From Shimia_B sp038525525 (GTDB taxonomy: Bacteria; Pseudomonadota; Alphaproteobacteria; Rhodobacterales; Rhodobacteraceae), in NCBI GenBank assembly GCA_038525525.1, contig JBCBHO010000002.1, forward strand, positions 248,001 through 312,000: DNA of 64,000 nt, read 5' to 3'. The position numbers were made by a program, and so were the translations under genes. Position 1 is the stretch's first letter. Each line of letters begins with the position of its first letter. The notes beneath the pieces are model-generated. The model had not been told where the DNA came from. It made no database searches and worked only from the letters and a program-made list of their open reading frames with translations. Below, one piece after another: positions 8,780-18,493 of the stretch.

Positions 8780-9868
8780 TCAGGGCGTGATCTCGGTCCG
8801 GAAGGCGCCGGGCAGCGCCACTTCGAGGATCTCGACATCCGCGCTCGGCGCACTGAGGCGCGTGGACAGCCCCGGCGGGATGACGAACGCATCCCCGGCG
8901 GCGAGCACCTGCGGCGCCTGCCCCTCTCCCTCGAGCGTCACCTCGCCCGCCATCACGAAGCTGAAATGGATGTCGGCGTCGTGGGACGCCCAGACGGGCG
9001 TGCCATCGCCGCGGCGGACGACGTGGACATGGGCCACTCCGCCGGTGTGGTCGGCGATCGTGGTGTCCCGGCTCTCGTAGCCCGGCAGCCGGAAGGGCTG
9101 CCACGCGGCCCCCTCGGCCCGGTGATGGACAAAGCGCTGCCCGTCCCAGTCCCGCTCAGGGCGCAGCGCGGCGGTGGGCAGCTCCATCTCGTGGTCGATC
9201 GTGGTCACGTGTTCCGCAGGCACGCCGATCTCGATCACCTCGATATTGTCGGAGGCATAGAGCACGCGGTGCCGAATCTCCGGCGGCTGGATCACGCAAT
9301 TCCCGGCATGGAGGCGGAAGGGCTCGCCCTGGTCTTCGTAGACGAGATCGACCCAGCCCCGGTAGCAGAAGATGAGCTGAAACCCGATGGAGTGGTAATG
9401 CACCATGTCAGGCACGGGCCCGCCATCCGGAATCCGGATATGGGAGGCGATGATGGAGCCGCCGAGCCGCGAGGGGATGAGATCGCGGTACTGCATGCCC
9501 GCGCGCCCGATCACCCAGGGCGCCTGATCGGCGAGGCGGCGGACGACGAAATCGTGCTGCGTCGCGGGCATCACGACCGGCGCCGCGAGAGGCGCGATTT
9601 CCACGCGCGTGCCCGAGGGCGCGGTGAGCTCGGTCTCGCCGCCCGCGATGAGTACGGGATCATCGCAGAGGATGCGCAGGTGCCCCGGGGGCCCCGCGAG
9701 GCCCGCATCGAGCCTGAGCCTCAGACCAAAGCCCGACAGCACCACGACGCACGGGTCATCGGCCGGGTAAATCTCGTCGAGGCGAAATCCGAGGCGCTTG
9801 GTGAAGAACGGGATATCCTCCCGCACGTCACGGGCGGGCAGCACGACCTCTGCTCTGATGTTCTGCAT
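8780..9868 (-). CDS. VOC-like plus double-cupin protein
   Basis: A 362-residue protein. The N-terminal 85 residues look like a glyoxalase/VOC half-domain (ARDVREDIPFFTKRLGFRLD). Two cupin modules follow: one around residues 165-225 (MVHYHSIGFQLIFCYRGWVDLVY, then IQPPEIRHRV) and one around 290-350 (FSFVMAGEVTLEG, then FVIPPGLSTRLS). Metal-type histidines are clear in the first cupin and poor in the second. A very strong GGGAGGGG precedes the ATG. It lies upstream of, and co-directional with, the nucleoside operon, so a sugar or base-derivative substrate is possible but unproven. Function unknown. Confidence 0.75.
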   Translation of the reverse strand: MQNIRAEVVLPARDVREDIPFFTKRLGFRLDEIYPADDPCVVVLSGFGLRLRLDAGLAGPPGHLRILCDDPVLIAGGETELTAPSGTRVEIAPLAAPVVMPATQHDFVVRRLADQAPWVIGRAGMQYRDLIPSRLGGSIIASHIRIPDGGPVPDMVHYHSIGFQLIFCYRGWVDLVYEDQGEPFRLHAGNCVIQPPEIRHRVLYASDNIEVIEIGVPAEHVTTIDHEMELPTAALRPERDWDGQRFVHHRAEGAAWQPFRLPGYESRDTTIADHTGGVAHVHVVRRGDGTPVWASHDADIHFSFVMAGEVTLEGEGQAPQVLAAGDAFVIPPGLSTRLSAPSADVEILEVALPGAFRTEITP

Positions 9869-10030
9869 GCGCCGCCCCTCCCTTGCGTGCCGGGCCCTGC
9901 CCGGGACATCTCCCTCCATGGGTACCTCCACGGGCGGAGGTCCCGGGTCAAGCCCGCGACGGGTGCCGCTCCGCCGTGGACAACGCGCGAGCCGCCGCAT
10001 AGCAAAAGAAAAACCGCTTGGGAGGGCCGC

Positions 10031-12310
10031 ATGGCAGACGACAACAGCACAAGCACAGCCGAAAGCCCCGCCCTCGCCTACCATCGCTTGCCGAAGCCCG
10101 GCAAGCTCGAGATCCGCGCCACGAAGCCGCTCGCCAATGGCCGCGATCTGGCCCGGGCCTATTCGCCGGGCGTGGCGGAGGCCTCGAGCGCCATCGTGAC
10201 GGATCCGGACGCCGCGCGCGACTATACCGCCCGCGGCAACCTCGTGGCCGTCGTCTCCAACGGGTCCGCCGTGCTCGGCCTCGGCAATATCGGGGCGCTC
10301 GCGTCGAAGCCAGTGATGGAGGGCAAGGCCGTCCTCTTCAAGAAATTCGCGAATATCGACTGCTTTGACATCGAAATCGACGAGACAGACCCTGAAAAGC
10401 TCGCCGACATCGTCTGCGCGCTCGAGCCCACCTTCGGCGCGATCAACCTCGAGGACATCAAGGCGCCCGACTGCTTCATTGTCGAAAAACTCTGCCGCGA
10501 ACGGATGAACATCCCGGTCTTCCATGATGACCAGCACGGCACGGCCATCGTCGTCGGCGCCGCGGCGACGAACGCGCTTCGCGTGGCAGGCAAGAGCTTC
10601 GAGGAGATCAAGATCGTCTCCACCGGGGGCGGCGCGGCGGGCATCGCCTGCCTCGACATGCTCCTCAAGCTCGGTGTGCGCCGCGAGAATGTCTGGCTCT
10701 GCGACATCGACGGGCTGGTTTACGAGGGGCGCGGCAACTCCACCCCGCAGAAGGACGCCTACGCGCAGGGCAGCACGCCCGCGACGCTGGGCGAGGTCAT
10801 CGACGGGGCCGACCTCTTCCTCGGGCTCTCGGGGCCGGGCGTCCTGAAGCCAGAGATGGTCGCCAGGATGGCCGAGCGGCCCATCGTCTTCGCCCTCGCC
10901 AATCCCACGCCGGAGATCTTGCCAGACGAGGTGCGCAAGGTGGCGCCTATGGCGATCATCGCCACGGGGCGGAGCGATTTTCCCAATCAGGTCAACAACG
11001 TCCTGTGTTTTCCATTCATCTTCCGAGGCGCGCTCGACGTGGGCGCCACAGAGATCAACGACGCCATGGAGATCGCCTGCATCGAGGGGATCGCAGCGCT
11101 GGCACGGGCGACGACCAGCGCGGAAGCCGCGGCGGCCTACAAGGGCGAGCAGATGAGCTTTGGCGCGGATTACCTGATCCCGAAACCCTTCGACCCCCGC
11201 CTCATGGGCGTGGTGGCCTCCGCCGTCGCGGGCGCGGCCATGGAGACGGGCGTGGCCAAGCGGCCCCTTGACGTACCCGCCTATAAGGCCAAGCTCGACG
11301 GCTCCGTCTTCCGCTCCGCGCTCATCATGCGCCCGGTCTTCGAGGCGGCCTCCACCGCCTCGCGCCGGATCGTCTTCGCCGAGGGAGAGGACGAGCGGGT
11401 GCTCCGCTGCGCCCAAGCGACGCTCGAGGATCTCACCGAGACGCCGATCCTCATCGGCCGACCCGATGTCATCGCCGCGCGCTGCGAGCGCGCGGGCCTC
11501 AAGATCAGGCCCGGCGATTTCGAGGTGGTGAACCCCAACGACGACCCGCGTTACCGCGACTACTGGGGCACCTATCACAGCCTCATGGCACGGCGCGGCG
11601 TGACGCCGGACATCGCCCGCGCGGTCATGCGCACCAACACCACCGCCATCGCGGCGGTCATGGTGGCGCGGGAGGAAGCAGACAGCCTGATCTGCGGGAC
11701 CTTCGGGCAGTACCAGTGGCATCTGCGATATGTGAGCGAGGTCCTGAGCGGCGGATCGGGTGCGCTCCACCCGGTGGGGGCGCTCTCGATGATGATCCTC
11801 GAGGACGGGCCGCTCTTTCTGGCCGACACCCACGTCCATGACCAGCCAACGCCCGCCCAGCTTCTGGAGACGACGATCGCAGCCGCGAGACACGTGCGCC
11901 GCTTCGGCGTGGAGCCAAAGATCGCGCTCCTGTCGCGCTCTCAGTTCGGCGATACCGATTGCGGCACCGGCCGCGCCATGCGCGAGGCCATGGCACTCCT
12001 CGACGCCGCGCCGCGCGATTTCGTCTACGAGGGTGAGATGCATGCCGCCACCGCGCTGAGCCCGGAGAACAGGGAGCGCATCTTCCCGGGATCGCGCCTC
12101 GAGGGGCAGGCCAACGTGCTCATTTTCGGCATCTCGGACGCGGCCTCCGGGGTCCGCAACATCCTGAAATACAAGGCCAACGGGCTCGAGGTGGGGCCGA
12201 TCCTCATGGGCATGGGCAATCGCTGCCATATCGTGACCCCGGCGATCACCGCGCGGGGCCTGCTCAACATGACGGCGCTCGCGGGCACGCCAGTCGCGCA
12301 ATATGGCTGA
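10031..12310 (+). CDS. maeB: NADP-dependent malic enzyme (malic enzyme/PTA-like fusion)
   Basis: A 759-residue MaeB-type enzyme that oxidatively decarboxylates malate to pyruvate, feeding NADPH and pyruvate pools. The N-terminal catalytic half shows AYSPGVAEASSAI, FHDDQHGTAIVVGAA and the nucleotide-binding VSTGGGAAGIACLDML. From about residue 430 the C-terminal half resembles phosphotransacetylase (RIVFAEGEDERVLRCAQ), known in this family as a regulatory acetyl-CoA-sensing module. The ATG is preceded by GGGAGG. The frame is open far upstream but that region is antisense to the cupin gene. The last 8 bases overlap the following membrane-protein gene. Confidence 0.95.
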   Translation: MADDNSTSTAESPALAYHRLPKPGKLEIRATKPLANGRDLARAYSPGVAEASSAIVTDPDAARDYTARGNLVAVVSNGSAVLGLGNIGALASKPVMEGKAVLFKKFANIDCFDIEIDETDPEKLADIVCALEPTFGAINLEDIKAPDCFIVEKLCRERMNIPVFHDDQHGTAIVVGAAATNALRVAGKSFEEIKIVSTGGGAAGIACLDMLLKLGVRRENVWLCDIDGLVYEGRGNSTPQKDAYAQGSTPATLGEVIDGADLFLGLSGPGVLKPEMVARMAERPIVFALANPTPEILPDEVRKVAPMAIIATGRSDFPNQVNNVLCFPFIFRGALDVGATEINDAMEIACIEGIAALARATTSAEAAAAYKGEQMSFGADYLIPKPFDPRLMGVVASAVAGAAMETGVAKRPLDVPAYKAKLDGSVFRSALIMRPVFEAASTASRRIVFAEGEDERVLRCAQATLEDLTETPILIGRPDVIAARCERAGLKIRPGDFEVVNPNDDPRYRDYWGTYHSLMARRGVTPDIARAVMRTNTTAIAAVMVAREEADSLICGTFGQYQWHLRYVSEVLSGGSGALHPVGALSMMILEDGPLFLADTHVHDQPTPAQLLETTIAAARHVRRFGVEPKIALLSRSQFGDTDCGTGRAMREAMALLDAAPRDFVYEGEMHAATALSPENRERIFPGSRLEGQANVLIFGISDAASGVRNILKYKANGLEVGPILMGMGNRCHIVTPAITARGLLNMTALAGTPVAQYG

Positions 12311-12833
12311 GAGGGCCTATAGCCGGGCGCAGTGGCGGCGCGCGGTGAATCTCTCGGCCCTTCTCGGCTGGGTAGGATGGTGCCTCGTCTCCGCCGCGGG
12401 CATCCTGATCGAGGAGCCCGGGCGCCTGATCCAGTACTTCACGCTCCTGCCATGGGTGGCGGGGATCGGCCTGCCCATCGCCTTCGCGCTCTGCTGGCTC
12501 ATCGGCGCGCCGCTGCTCTGGCGCGTCATGGCCCGGCCCGTGGGCCGCGGCCGGGCGGCGCTGGCGGGCGGGGCCTGCGCCGCGATCTTCGCCGCGATCT
12601 CGATCCTCCTCGGGCGCCTGAACGGCCTGCGTATCTCGCGGGACGACAGCTTTCACTCGCAGATCGGCGGTGGCGATTACGTCCGCTCGGTCGACGGCAT
12701 CCTCACGGCCTATGGCTGGCTCGTTGTGGCGCAGAACTCGGCCATCTTCATCGCGATCGGCCTGGTCGTGGGCCTCGCGGTGCACGCGCTGGTGGGCCAG
12801 CCCCGGGGCGGCGAAGGCGCAGCGCGCGGCTGA
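12303..12833 (+). CDS. Four-helix membrane protein of unknown function
   Basis: A 176-residue protein starting 8 bases inside the maeB 3' end, so probably co-transcribed with it. Hydrophobic segments lie at about 18-36, 46-70, 84-103 and 140-163, with a polar stretch containing RISRDDSFHSQIGGGDYVR between the last two. No signal peptide or known family motif is apparent. The overlap with maeB suggests co-expression, not shared function. Confidence 0.7.
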   Translation: MAERAYSRAQWRRAVNLSALLGWVGWCLVSAAGILIEEPGRLIQYFTLLPWVAGIGLPIAFALCWLIGAPLLWRVMARPVGRGRAALAGGACAAIFAAISILLGRLNGLRISRDDSFHSQIGGGDYVRSVDGILTAYGWLVVAQNSAIFIAIGLVVGLAVHALVGQPRGGEGAARG

Positions 12834-12947
12834 ACCCGGGACGCCGCCCGGCGCAGGAATTCACACCCGCATCACCCTGCGAGCGCAATCATTCTTGCCG
12901 CATGGCGCACCCTTCGCCTACACCCGCCGGGACGGGAGAAGAGAGCC

Positions 12948-14852
12948 ATGGGATACACTGACATCTACGCAGGCTGGAAGGCCGATCCGGAGCGCTTCTG
13001 GATGGAGGCCGCGGAGGCCATCGACTGGGATGAGGCCCCGACTATAGCGCTCGACGCCTCCCGCGCCCCGCTCTACGAATGGTTCCCCGATGCGCGCGTC
13101 AACACCTGCTGGAACGCCGTGGACCGCCACGTGGCGGCGGGCCGTGGCGGGCACATCGCCATCATCCACGACAGCCCCATCACCGGCACCTCCGCGCACA
13201 TCACCTATGCCGAGCTCCAGGACCGCGTCGCAGCCCTGGCCGGCGCCCTCACGGCGCGCGGCATCAACGTTGGCGACCGCGTCATCATCTACATGCCCAT
13301 GGTGCCCGAGGCGCTCGTCGCGATGCTCGCCTGCGCCCGCATCGGGGCGATCCATTCCGTCGTCTTCGGCGGATTTGCCTCCAATGAGCTCGCCGTCCGC
13401 ATCGACGACGCCACGCCAAAGGCGATCATCGCCGCCTCCTGCGGCTGCGAGCCCGGCCGCATCGTCCCCTACAAGCCGCTCCTCGACGAGGCGATCGCCA
13501 TGGCGGGGCACAAGCCCGACTTCCAGATCATCCTCCAGCGCAAGGAAGGGCCCTGCGATCTGGGCCCCACGGACGTGGACTGGCACGCCGCGCAGGAGGG
13601 CGTGACGCCAGCGGCCTGCGTCCCCGTGCCCGGCACCCATCCCGCGTATATCCTCTACACCTCCGGCACCACGGGCCAGCCCAAGGGCGTCGTGCGCCCC
13701 ACCGCGGGACATCTCGTAGCCCTCCATTGGACCATGAAGAACGTCTACGACATCAATCCGCCCACCGCGGAGGGCACGGAGGTCTTCTGGGCCGCCTCGG
13801 ATGTGGGCTGGGTCGTGGGCCACAGCTACATCTGCTATGCGCCGCTGATCCACGGCAACACGACCATCGTCTTCGAGGGCAAACCCGTTGGGACCCCAGA
13901 CGCCGGCACGTTCTGGCGGGTCATCGAGGACCACAGGGTCAAGGCGCTCTTCACCGCGCCCACCGCCTTCCGCGCCATCAAGCGGGACGATCCCAAGGGC
14001 GCGCTGGTCGGCGATTATGATCTGTCGTCCCTCGAATGCCTCTACCTCGCCGGGGAGCGCGCGGACCCCGACACCATCATCTGGGCGCAGGAAAAGCTCG
14101 GCGTGCCTGTCATCGACCACTGGTGGCAGACCGAGACGGGCTACGCCATCGCCGCCAATCCCATGGGGATCGAGAAGCTGCCGGTGAAGCTCGGCTCCCC
14201 CTCGGTGCCCATGCCCGGCTACGACGTGCAGATCCTCTCCGACGAAGGCCACCCGCTCGCCCCGGGCGAGCTCGGCGCCATCGCCGTGAAGCTTCCCCTG
14301 CCGCCCGGCACGCTGCCAACCCTTTGGAACGCCGAAGAGCGCTTCACGAAAAGCTACCTCGACGCCTTCCCGGGTTACTATGAGACGGGCGATGCGGGCA
14401 TGATCGACGAGGACGGATACCTCTACATCATGGCGCGCACCGATGACGTCATCAACGTGGCGGGCCACCGGCTCTCCACCGGGGCGATGGAGGAGGTGCT
14501 CGCTGGCCATCCCGACGTGGCCGAATGCGCCGTCATCGGCGTCACCGACGCGCTCAAGGGTCAGCTTCCGCTCGGCTTCCTGTGCCTCAACTCCGGCACG
14601 GAGCGACCCGAGCCCGAGATCGTGGCCGAGGTCATCGCCAAGGTGCGCGACGAGATCGGGCCCGTGGCGGCCTTCAAGCTCGCCGCGGTCGTGCCGCGTC
14701 TGCCAAAGACCCGCTCGGGCAAGATCCTGCGCGGCACGATGGTCAAGATCGCCGACAACGAGGCCTACAAGATGCCCGCCACGATCGACGATCCAGCGAT
14801 CCTCGACGAGATCCGCACCGCACTCCAAAGCCTCGGCTACGCGGCGGCCTAA
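12948..14852 (+). CDS. prpE: Propionyl-CoA synthetase
   Basis: A 634-residue ANL ligase of the acetyl/propionyl-CoA synthetase group. It begins with the characteristic YxDIYAGWKADPERFW and has the adenylate motif YTSGTTGQPKGVVRP (about residue 234), HWWQTETGYAI, the hinge IMARTDDVINVAGHRLSTG, and the acetylatable catalytic lysine in KTRSGKILRGTM. Substrate choice for propionate is inferred from PrpE-like N and C termini. A GGGAG ribosome-binding site precedes the ATG. With mce and meaB elsewhere in the window it fits propionyl-CoA entry into the methylmalonyl-CoA route. Confidence 0.92.
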   Translation: MGYTDIYAGWKADPERFWMEAAEAIDWDEAPTIALDASRAPLYEWFPDARVNTCWNAVDRHVAAGRGGHIAIIHDSPITGTSAHITYAELQDRVAALAGALTARGINVGDRVIIYMPMVPEALVAMLACARIGAIHSVVFGGFASNELAVRIDDATPKAIIAASCGCEPGRIVPYKPLLDEAIAMAGHKPDFQIILQRKEGPCDLGPTDVDWHAAQEGVTPAACVPVPGTHPAYILYTSGTTGQPKGVVRPTAGHLVALHWTMKNVYDINPPTAEGTEVFWAASDVGWVVGHSYICYAPLIHGNTTIVFEGKPVGTPDAGTFWRVIEDHRVKALFTAPTAFRAIKRDDPKGALVGDYDLSSLECLYLAGERADPDTIIWAQEKLGVPVIDHWWQTETGYAIAANPMGIEKLPVKLGSPSVPMPGYDVQILSDEGHPLAPGELGAIAVKLPLPPGTLPTLWNAEERFTKSYLDAFPGYYETGDAGMIDEDGYLYIMARTDDVINVAGHRLSTGAMEEVLAGHPDVAECAVIGVTDALKGQLPLGFLCLNSGTERPEPEIVAEVIAKVRDEIGPVAAFKLAAVVPRLPKTRSGKILRGTMVKIADNEAYKMPATIDDPAILDEIRTALQSLGYAAA

Positions 14853-14995
14853 ACGCGCATTCACACCGCGGCACGAGCGCACTTGCGTCGTGGCTCTTGG
14901 GCGTTAACCTAGCGTTACACCCTGAGGGCGAGCGCTGTGCTGCAGAGGCGCACGCCCCGCGACCCATCGTCTGCGCAACCGTCGAGACGCTTTCC

Positions 14996-16633
14996 ATGAA
15001 AAATGCCAATACCCACCCCGCCGCGCGGGCTTATGCTGCCGAGGTCGAAGCCGGTACCCTGTCGCGCCGTGAATTCCTGACCCGGGCCACGGCGCTGGGC
15101 CTCACGAGCGCGGCCGCTTATGCGCTCATCGGCGCGACGCCCGCAATATCCGCGGGCCATGCCCGCGACGGCGGCACGCTCCGGATCGAGAGCACCGTGC
15201 GCGCACTGAAGGATCCGCGGACCTACGACTGGCCGCAGATGTCGAACTACACCCGCGGGTGGCTCGAGTATCTCGTGGAATATCAGTCGGATGGCTCCTT
15301 CGTGCCCATGCTGCTCGAGGGCTGGGAGGTCAATGACGACGCCACCGAGTACCGCCTGATGGTCCGCCCGGGCGTGACCTGGAACAACGGCGAGGCCTTC
15401 ACTGCTCAGGACGTCGCTTTCAACATCGCGCGCTGGTGCGAACGCGCCGTGGAGGGCAACTCCATGGCCGCGCGCATGGCCTCCCTCATCGACCCCGAGA
15501 CCGACGTGGCCCGCGAAGGCGCCATAGAGGTTGCCGATGACATGACAGTCGTCCTGCGCCCGGCCACGGCCGATATCACACTCATCGCCGGCTTCTCGGA
15601 CTATCCCGCCGCCATCGTGCATCCGTCCTTCGACGGCAACGACCCGCTCGCCAATCCCATCGGCACCGGCCCCTACCTGCCGGGCGAGTATACGGTTGGC
15701 ATTTCCGCCGAGCTCATCCGCAACGACGCCCATGACTGGTGGGGCGAAGGCGCCGCGCTCGAGCGCATCGTCTACGTCGATTTCGGCGACGACCAGGCCG
15801 CGATCTTCGCCGCCGTGGAGGCCGAAGAGGTGGACATGATCTACGAGAGCCTGGGCGACTTCATCCCGCTCTTTGATTCCATCGACTGGACGCGCTCGGA
15901 AGCCACGACGGCCAACACCGTGTGCATCCGCTGCAACCAGAAAGCCGAAGTGGGCGGCATGGTGCCCTATGCCGATGCGCGCGTGCGCCGGGCCATGGCG
16001 CTCGCGATCGACAACGCCACCTGCCTGACGCTGGGCTTCGCCGACAATGGCACGGTTGCCGAGAACCACCACGTCTCGCCGATCCACCCTGAATACGCGG
16101 AGCTTCCGCCGATCCAAACTGACCCGGCCGCGGCGCTGGCGCTCGTGGAAGAGGCCGGCATGGCCGATTTCGAGCACGAGCTCATCTCCATCGACGACGA
16201 TTGGCGCCGGGCGACCTGCGACGCCGCCGCCGCCATGCTCCGCGATGCCGGCATCAACGTGCGCCGCACGGTGCTCCCCGGCGCGACCTTCTGGAACGAC
16301 TGGGCGCAATACCCCTTCTCGGCCACCGACTGGGCGCAGCGTCCGCTGGGGGTGCAGGTCCTCGCGCTGGCCTACCGCTCTGGCGAGGCGTGGAACGAAA
16401 GCGCCTTCGAGAACGCGGAGTTCGACGCGCTCCTGGCGGAGGCCACGGCCATCGCCGACGCCGATCAGCGCCGCGAGGTCATGGCCCGCATCCAGACGAT
16501 CATGCAGGAGGAAGGCGTCGTCGTGCAGCCCTACTGGCGCTCGATCTTCCGGCACTACCGCTCGGATGTGGTGGGCGCAGAGATGCACCCGACCTTCGAG
16601 ATCCACGTGACGAAACTGGGCTTCGCCGCGTAA
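14996..16633 (+). CDS. ABC transporter substrate-binding protein, family 5, Tat-type signal
   Basis: A 545-residue periplasmic binding protein of the oligopeptide/nickel (SBP_bac_5) family. The N terminus carries a twin-arginine motif, LSRREFLTRATALGL, about 24 residues in, then an Ala-rich hydrophobic segment ending near ISAGHA. Family pattern: RPGVTWNNGEAFTAQDVAFN, GTGPYLPGEY and an internal DARVRRAMALAIDN. No permease or ATPase genes lie nearby, so it is either an orphan component or works with a distant transporter. An FAD dehydrogenase follows in the same direction after 206 bases containing a REP-like repeat. Confidence 0.9.
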   Translation: MKNANTHPAARAYAAEVEAGTLSRREFLTRATALGLTSAAAYALIGATPAISAGHARDGGTLRIESTVRALKDPRTYDWPQMSNYTRGWLEYLVEYQSDGSFVPMLLEGWEVNDDATEYRLMVRPGVTWNNGEAFTAQDVAFNIARWCERAVEGNSMAARMASLIDPETDVAREGAIEVADDMTVVLRPATADITLIAGFSDYPAAIVHPSFDGNDPLANPIGTGPYLPGEYTVGISAELIRNDAHDWWGEGAALERIVYVDFGDDQAAIFAAVEAEEVDMIYESLGDFIPLFDSIDWTRSEATTANTVCIRCNQKAEVGGMVPYADARVRRAMALAIDNATCLTLGFADNGTVAENHHVSPIHPEYAELPPIQTDPAAALALVEEAGMADFEHELISIDDDWRRATCDAAAAMLRDAGINVRRTVLPGATFWNDWAQYPFSATDWAQRPLGVQVLALAYRSGEAWNESAFENAEFDALLAEATAIADADQRREVMARIQTIMQEEGVVVQPYWRSIFRHYRSDVVGAEMHPTFEIHVTKLGFAA

Positions 16634-16659
16634 ACCTGCGCGCGCTGGTTGCATCGGAT

Positions 16660-16690
16660 GCCTCCGGCGGAGGTACGAAGCACAAAGAAG
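16660..16690 (+). repeat. REP-like palindromic repeat, copy 1
   Basis: First of four dispersed copies. It consists of a palindromic head (GCCTCCGGCGGAGG, able to form a tight hairpin) followed by a conserved tail reading TACGAAGCACAAAGAAG; the other copies have TACGGGGCACAAAGAAG. It lies between the binding-protein gene and the FAD dehydrogenase gene. Copies 2 and 4 are in the opposite orientation. Confidence 0.8.
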
Positions 16691-16839
16691 CCGTGGACCG
16701 CGCCTTGCCGCAGCGAGGCGCGTAAGTCTCGGCGGAGCGCCAGAAGGGACGGCGGGCGGGGCGCCTTTGCCGCGAGGCAAACAGCGTCCGACCCGCCGTC
16801 ACGCTTGCCTGGAGCGCGGAGCCGCGCGACAGGTGGAGC

Positions 16840-18486
16840 ATGAAAGCAGACGTCATCATCGTCGGCGCGGGTCTCGCGGGCCTCGCCGCGGCCGCAGAAC
16901 TCGGGGACCGCGGCAAGCGGGTGATTGTCGTCGACCAAGAAGGCCCGCAGAACCTCGGCGGGCAGGCCTTCTGGTCCCTCGGCGGCCTTTTCATGGTGGA
17001 CACTCCCGAGCAGCGGCGCATGGGCATCCGCGACAGCCGCGCGCTCGCCAGCGCAGACTGGCAGGGGGCGGCGGGCTTCGACCGCGCGGAGGATCACTGG
17101 CCGCGGCGCTGGGCCGAGCACTACCTTGATTTCGCCGCGGGCGAGATGCGGAGCTGGCTCCATACCATGGGCCATCGCTGGTTTCCCGTGGTGGGCTGGG
17201 CCGAACGCGGGGGCGGGTTCGCCACGGGCCACGGCAATTCGGTGCCGCGGTTTCACCTCACATGGGGCACCGGACCCGGCGTCCTCGCGCCTTTCATCGC
17301 CCGTTGCGCCGCGCACCAGAAAGCGGGCCGCCTCAACTACGCCTTCCGCCACCAGGTCGACCGGATCGAGATGCAAGACGGCAGGACCACAGGTGTCTCA
17401 GGCACCGTGCTCGCCGAGGATGACGCGCCCCGCGGCGCCAAGACCACGCGCGACGCAGTGGGCAGCTTCCGCGCAGAAGCCGAGGCCGTCATCGTCACCT
17501 CCGGCGGGATCGGCGGCAACTTCGAGATGGTCAAGAAGAACTGGCCCACCGGGCGTCTCGGCCCCGTCCCGGAGGACATGGTCGCCGGCGTCCCGGCCCA
17601 TGTCGACGGGCGCATGCTCTCGATTTCCGAGGCCGCCGGTGGGCGCGTGATCAACAACGACCGCATGTGGCACTACACCGAGGGCGTGAAGAACTGGGAC
17701 CCGATCTGGCCCTCCCACGGCATCCGCATCCTGCCCGGGCCCTCGTCGATGTGGTTCGACGCGGATGGCAACCGCCTCGCCCCGCCCGCCCTGCCGGGCT
17801 TCGACAGCTTGGGCACGCTCAGAAGCATCCTCGCCACCGGCGAAAGCTACAGCTGGTTCATTCTCACCCAGCAGATCATCAAGAAGGAGTTCGCGCTCTC
17901 GGGCTCCGAGCAGAACCCGGATTTCACCTCCGGCAGCTGGCTCCACGTGATCCGGGAACGCATTCTCTCGGGCAAACGTGCCACCGGGCCCGTGGAGGCC
18001 TTCAAGGAGCGAGGCGAGGATTTCGTGGTGGCACAAAACCTGCCGCAGCTTGTGCAAGGCATGAACCAAGTGGCCGGGGGACAGCGCATCGACGAGGCCC
18101 GCCTGCGGGCGCAGATCGAGGCCCGCGACGCCCAGATCGACAACCCCTTCTCCAAAGACGCGCAGATCATGGCGATCCACGCCGCCCGGAACTACCGCGG
18201 CGACAGGCTCATCCGCACAGCCAAGCCGCACAAGTTCCTCGATCCCGCCAACGCGCCGCTCATCGCCGTGCGTCTCCACATCCTGACCCGCAAGACCCTG
18301 GGCGGCCTCGAGATTAACCTCGACGGACAGATGCTCGGCGCCGATGGCAACCCCATCGAGGGGCTCTTCGCGGCGGGCGAGGTCGCGGGCTTCGGAGGCG
18401 GCGGGTATCACGGCTACAACGCGCTTGAAGGCACCTTCCTCGGCGGCTGCATCTTCTCGGGGCGCAACGCAGGGCGCGCTGCCTGA
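16840..18486 (+). CDS. FAD-binding dehydrogenase (FAD_binding_2 family)
   Basis: A 548-residue flavoprotein of the fumarate reductase/3-ketosteroid dehydrogenase-like superfamily. The N-terminal dinucleotide-binding fold is DVIIVGAGLAGLAAAAELGD, then GGQAFWSLGG. The C terminus has the FAD-contact stretch GLFAAGEVAGFGGGGYHGYNALEGT. The physiological electron donor and acceptor are unknown. Ribosome-binding site GGTGGAG lies just before the ATG. Its 3' end lies 7 bases from the convergent nadK. It may form a functional pair with the upstream binding protein, but this is only suggested by order. Confidence 0.85.
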   Translation: MKADVIIVGAGLAGLAAAAELGDRGKRVIVVDQEGPQNLGGQAFWSLGGLFMVDTPEQRRMGIRDSRALASADWQGAAGFDRAEDHWPRRWAEHYLDFAAGEMRSWLHTMGHRWFPVVGWAERGGGFATGHGNSVPRFHLTWGTGPGVLAPFIARCAAHQKAGRLNYAFRHQVDRIEMQDGRTTGVSGTVLAEDDAPRGAKTTRDAVGSFRAEAEAVIVTSGGIGGNFEMVKKNWPTGRLGPVPEDMVAGVPAHVDGRMLSISEAAGGRVINNDRMWHYTEGVKNWDPIWPSHGIRILPGPSSMWFDADGNRLAPPALPGFDSLGTLRSILATGESYSWFILTQQIIKKEFALSGSEQNPDFTSGSWLHVIRERILSGKRATGPVEAFKERGEDFVVAQNLPQLVQGMNQVAGGQRIDEARLRAQIEARDAQIDNPFSKDAQIMAIHAARNYRGDRLIRTAKPHKFLDPANAPLIAVRLHILTRKTLGGLEINLDGQMLGADGNPIEGLFAAGEVAGFGGGGYHGYNALEGTFLGGCIFSGRNAGRAA

Positions 18487-18493
18487 GCCGCGG

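Noticed and set aside
8654..10030. Long rightward open frame upstream of maeB
   Set aside because: It is antisense to the VOC-cupin gene, an effect of high GC; the real maeB start with GGGAGG is at 10031.
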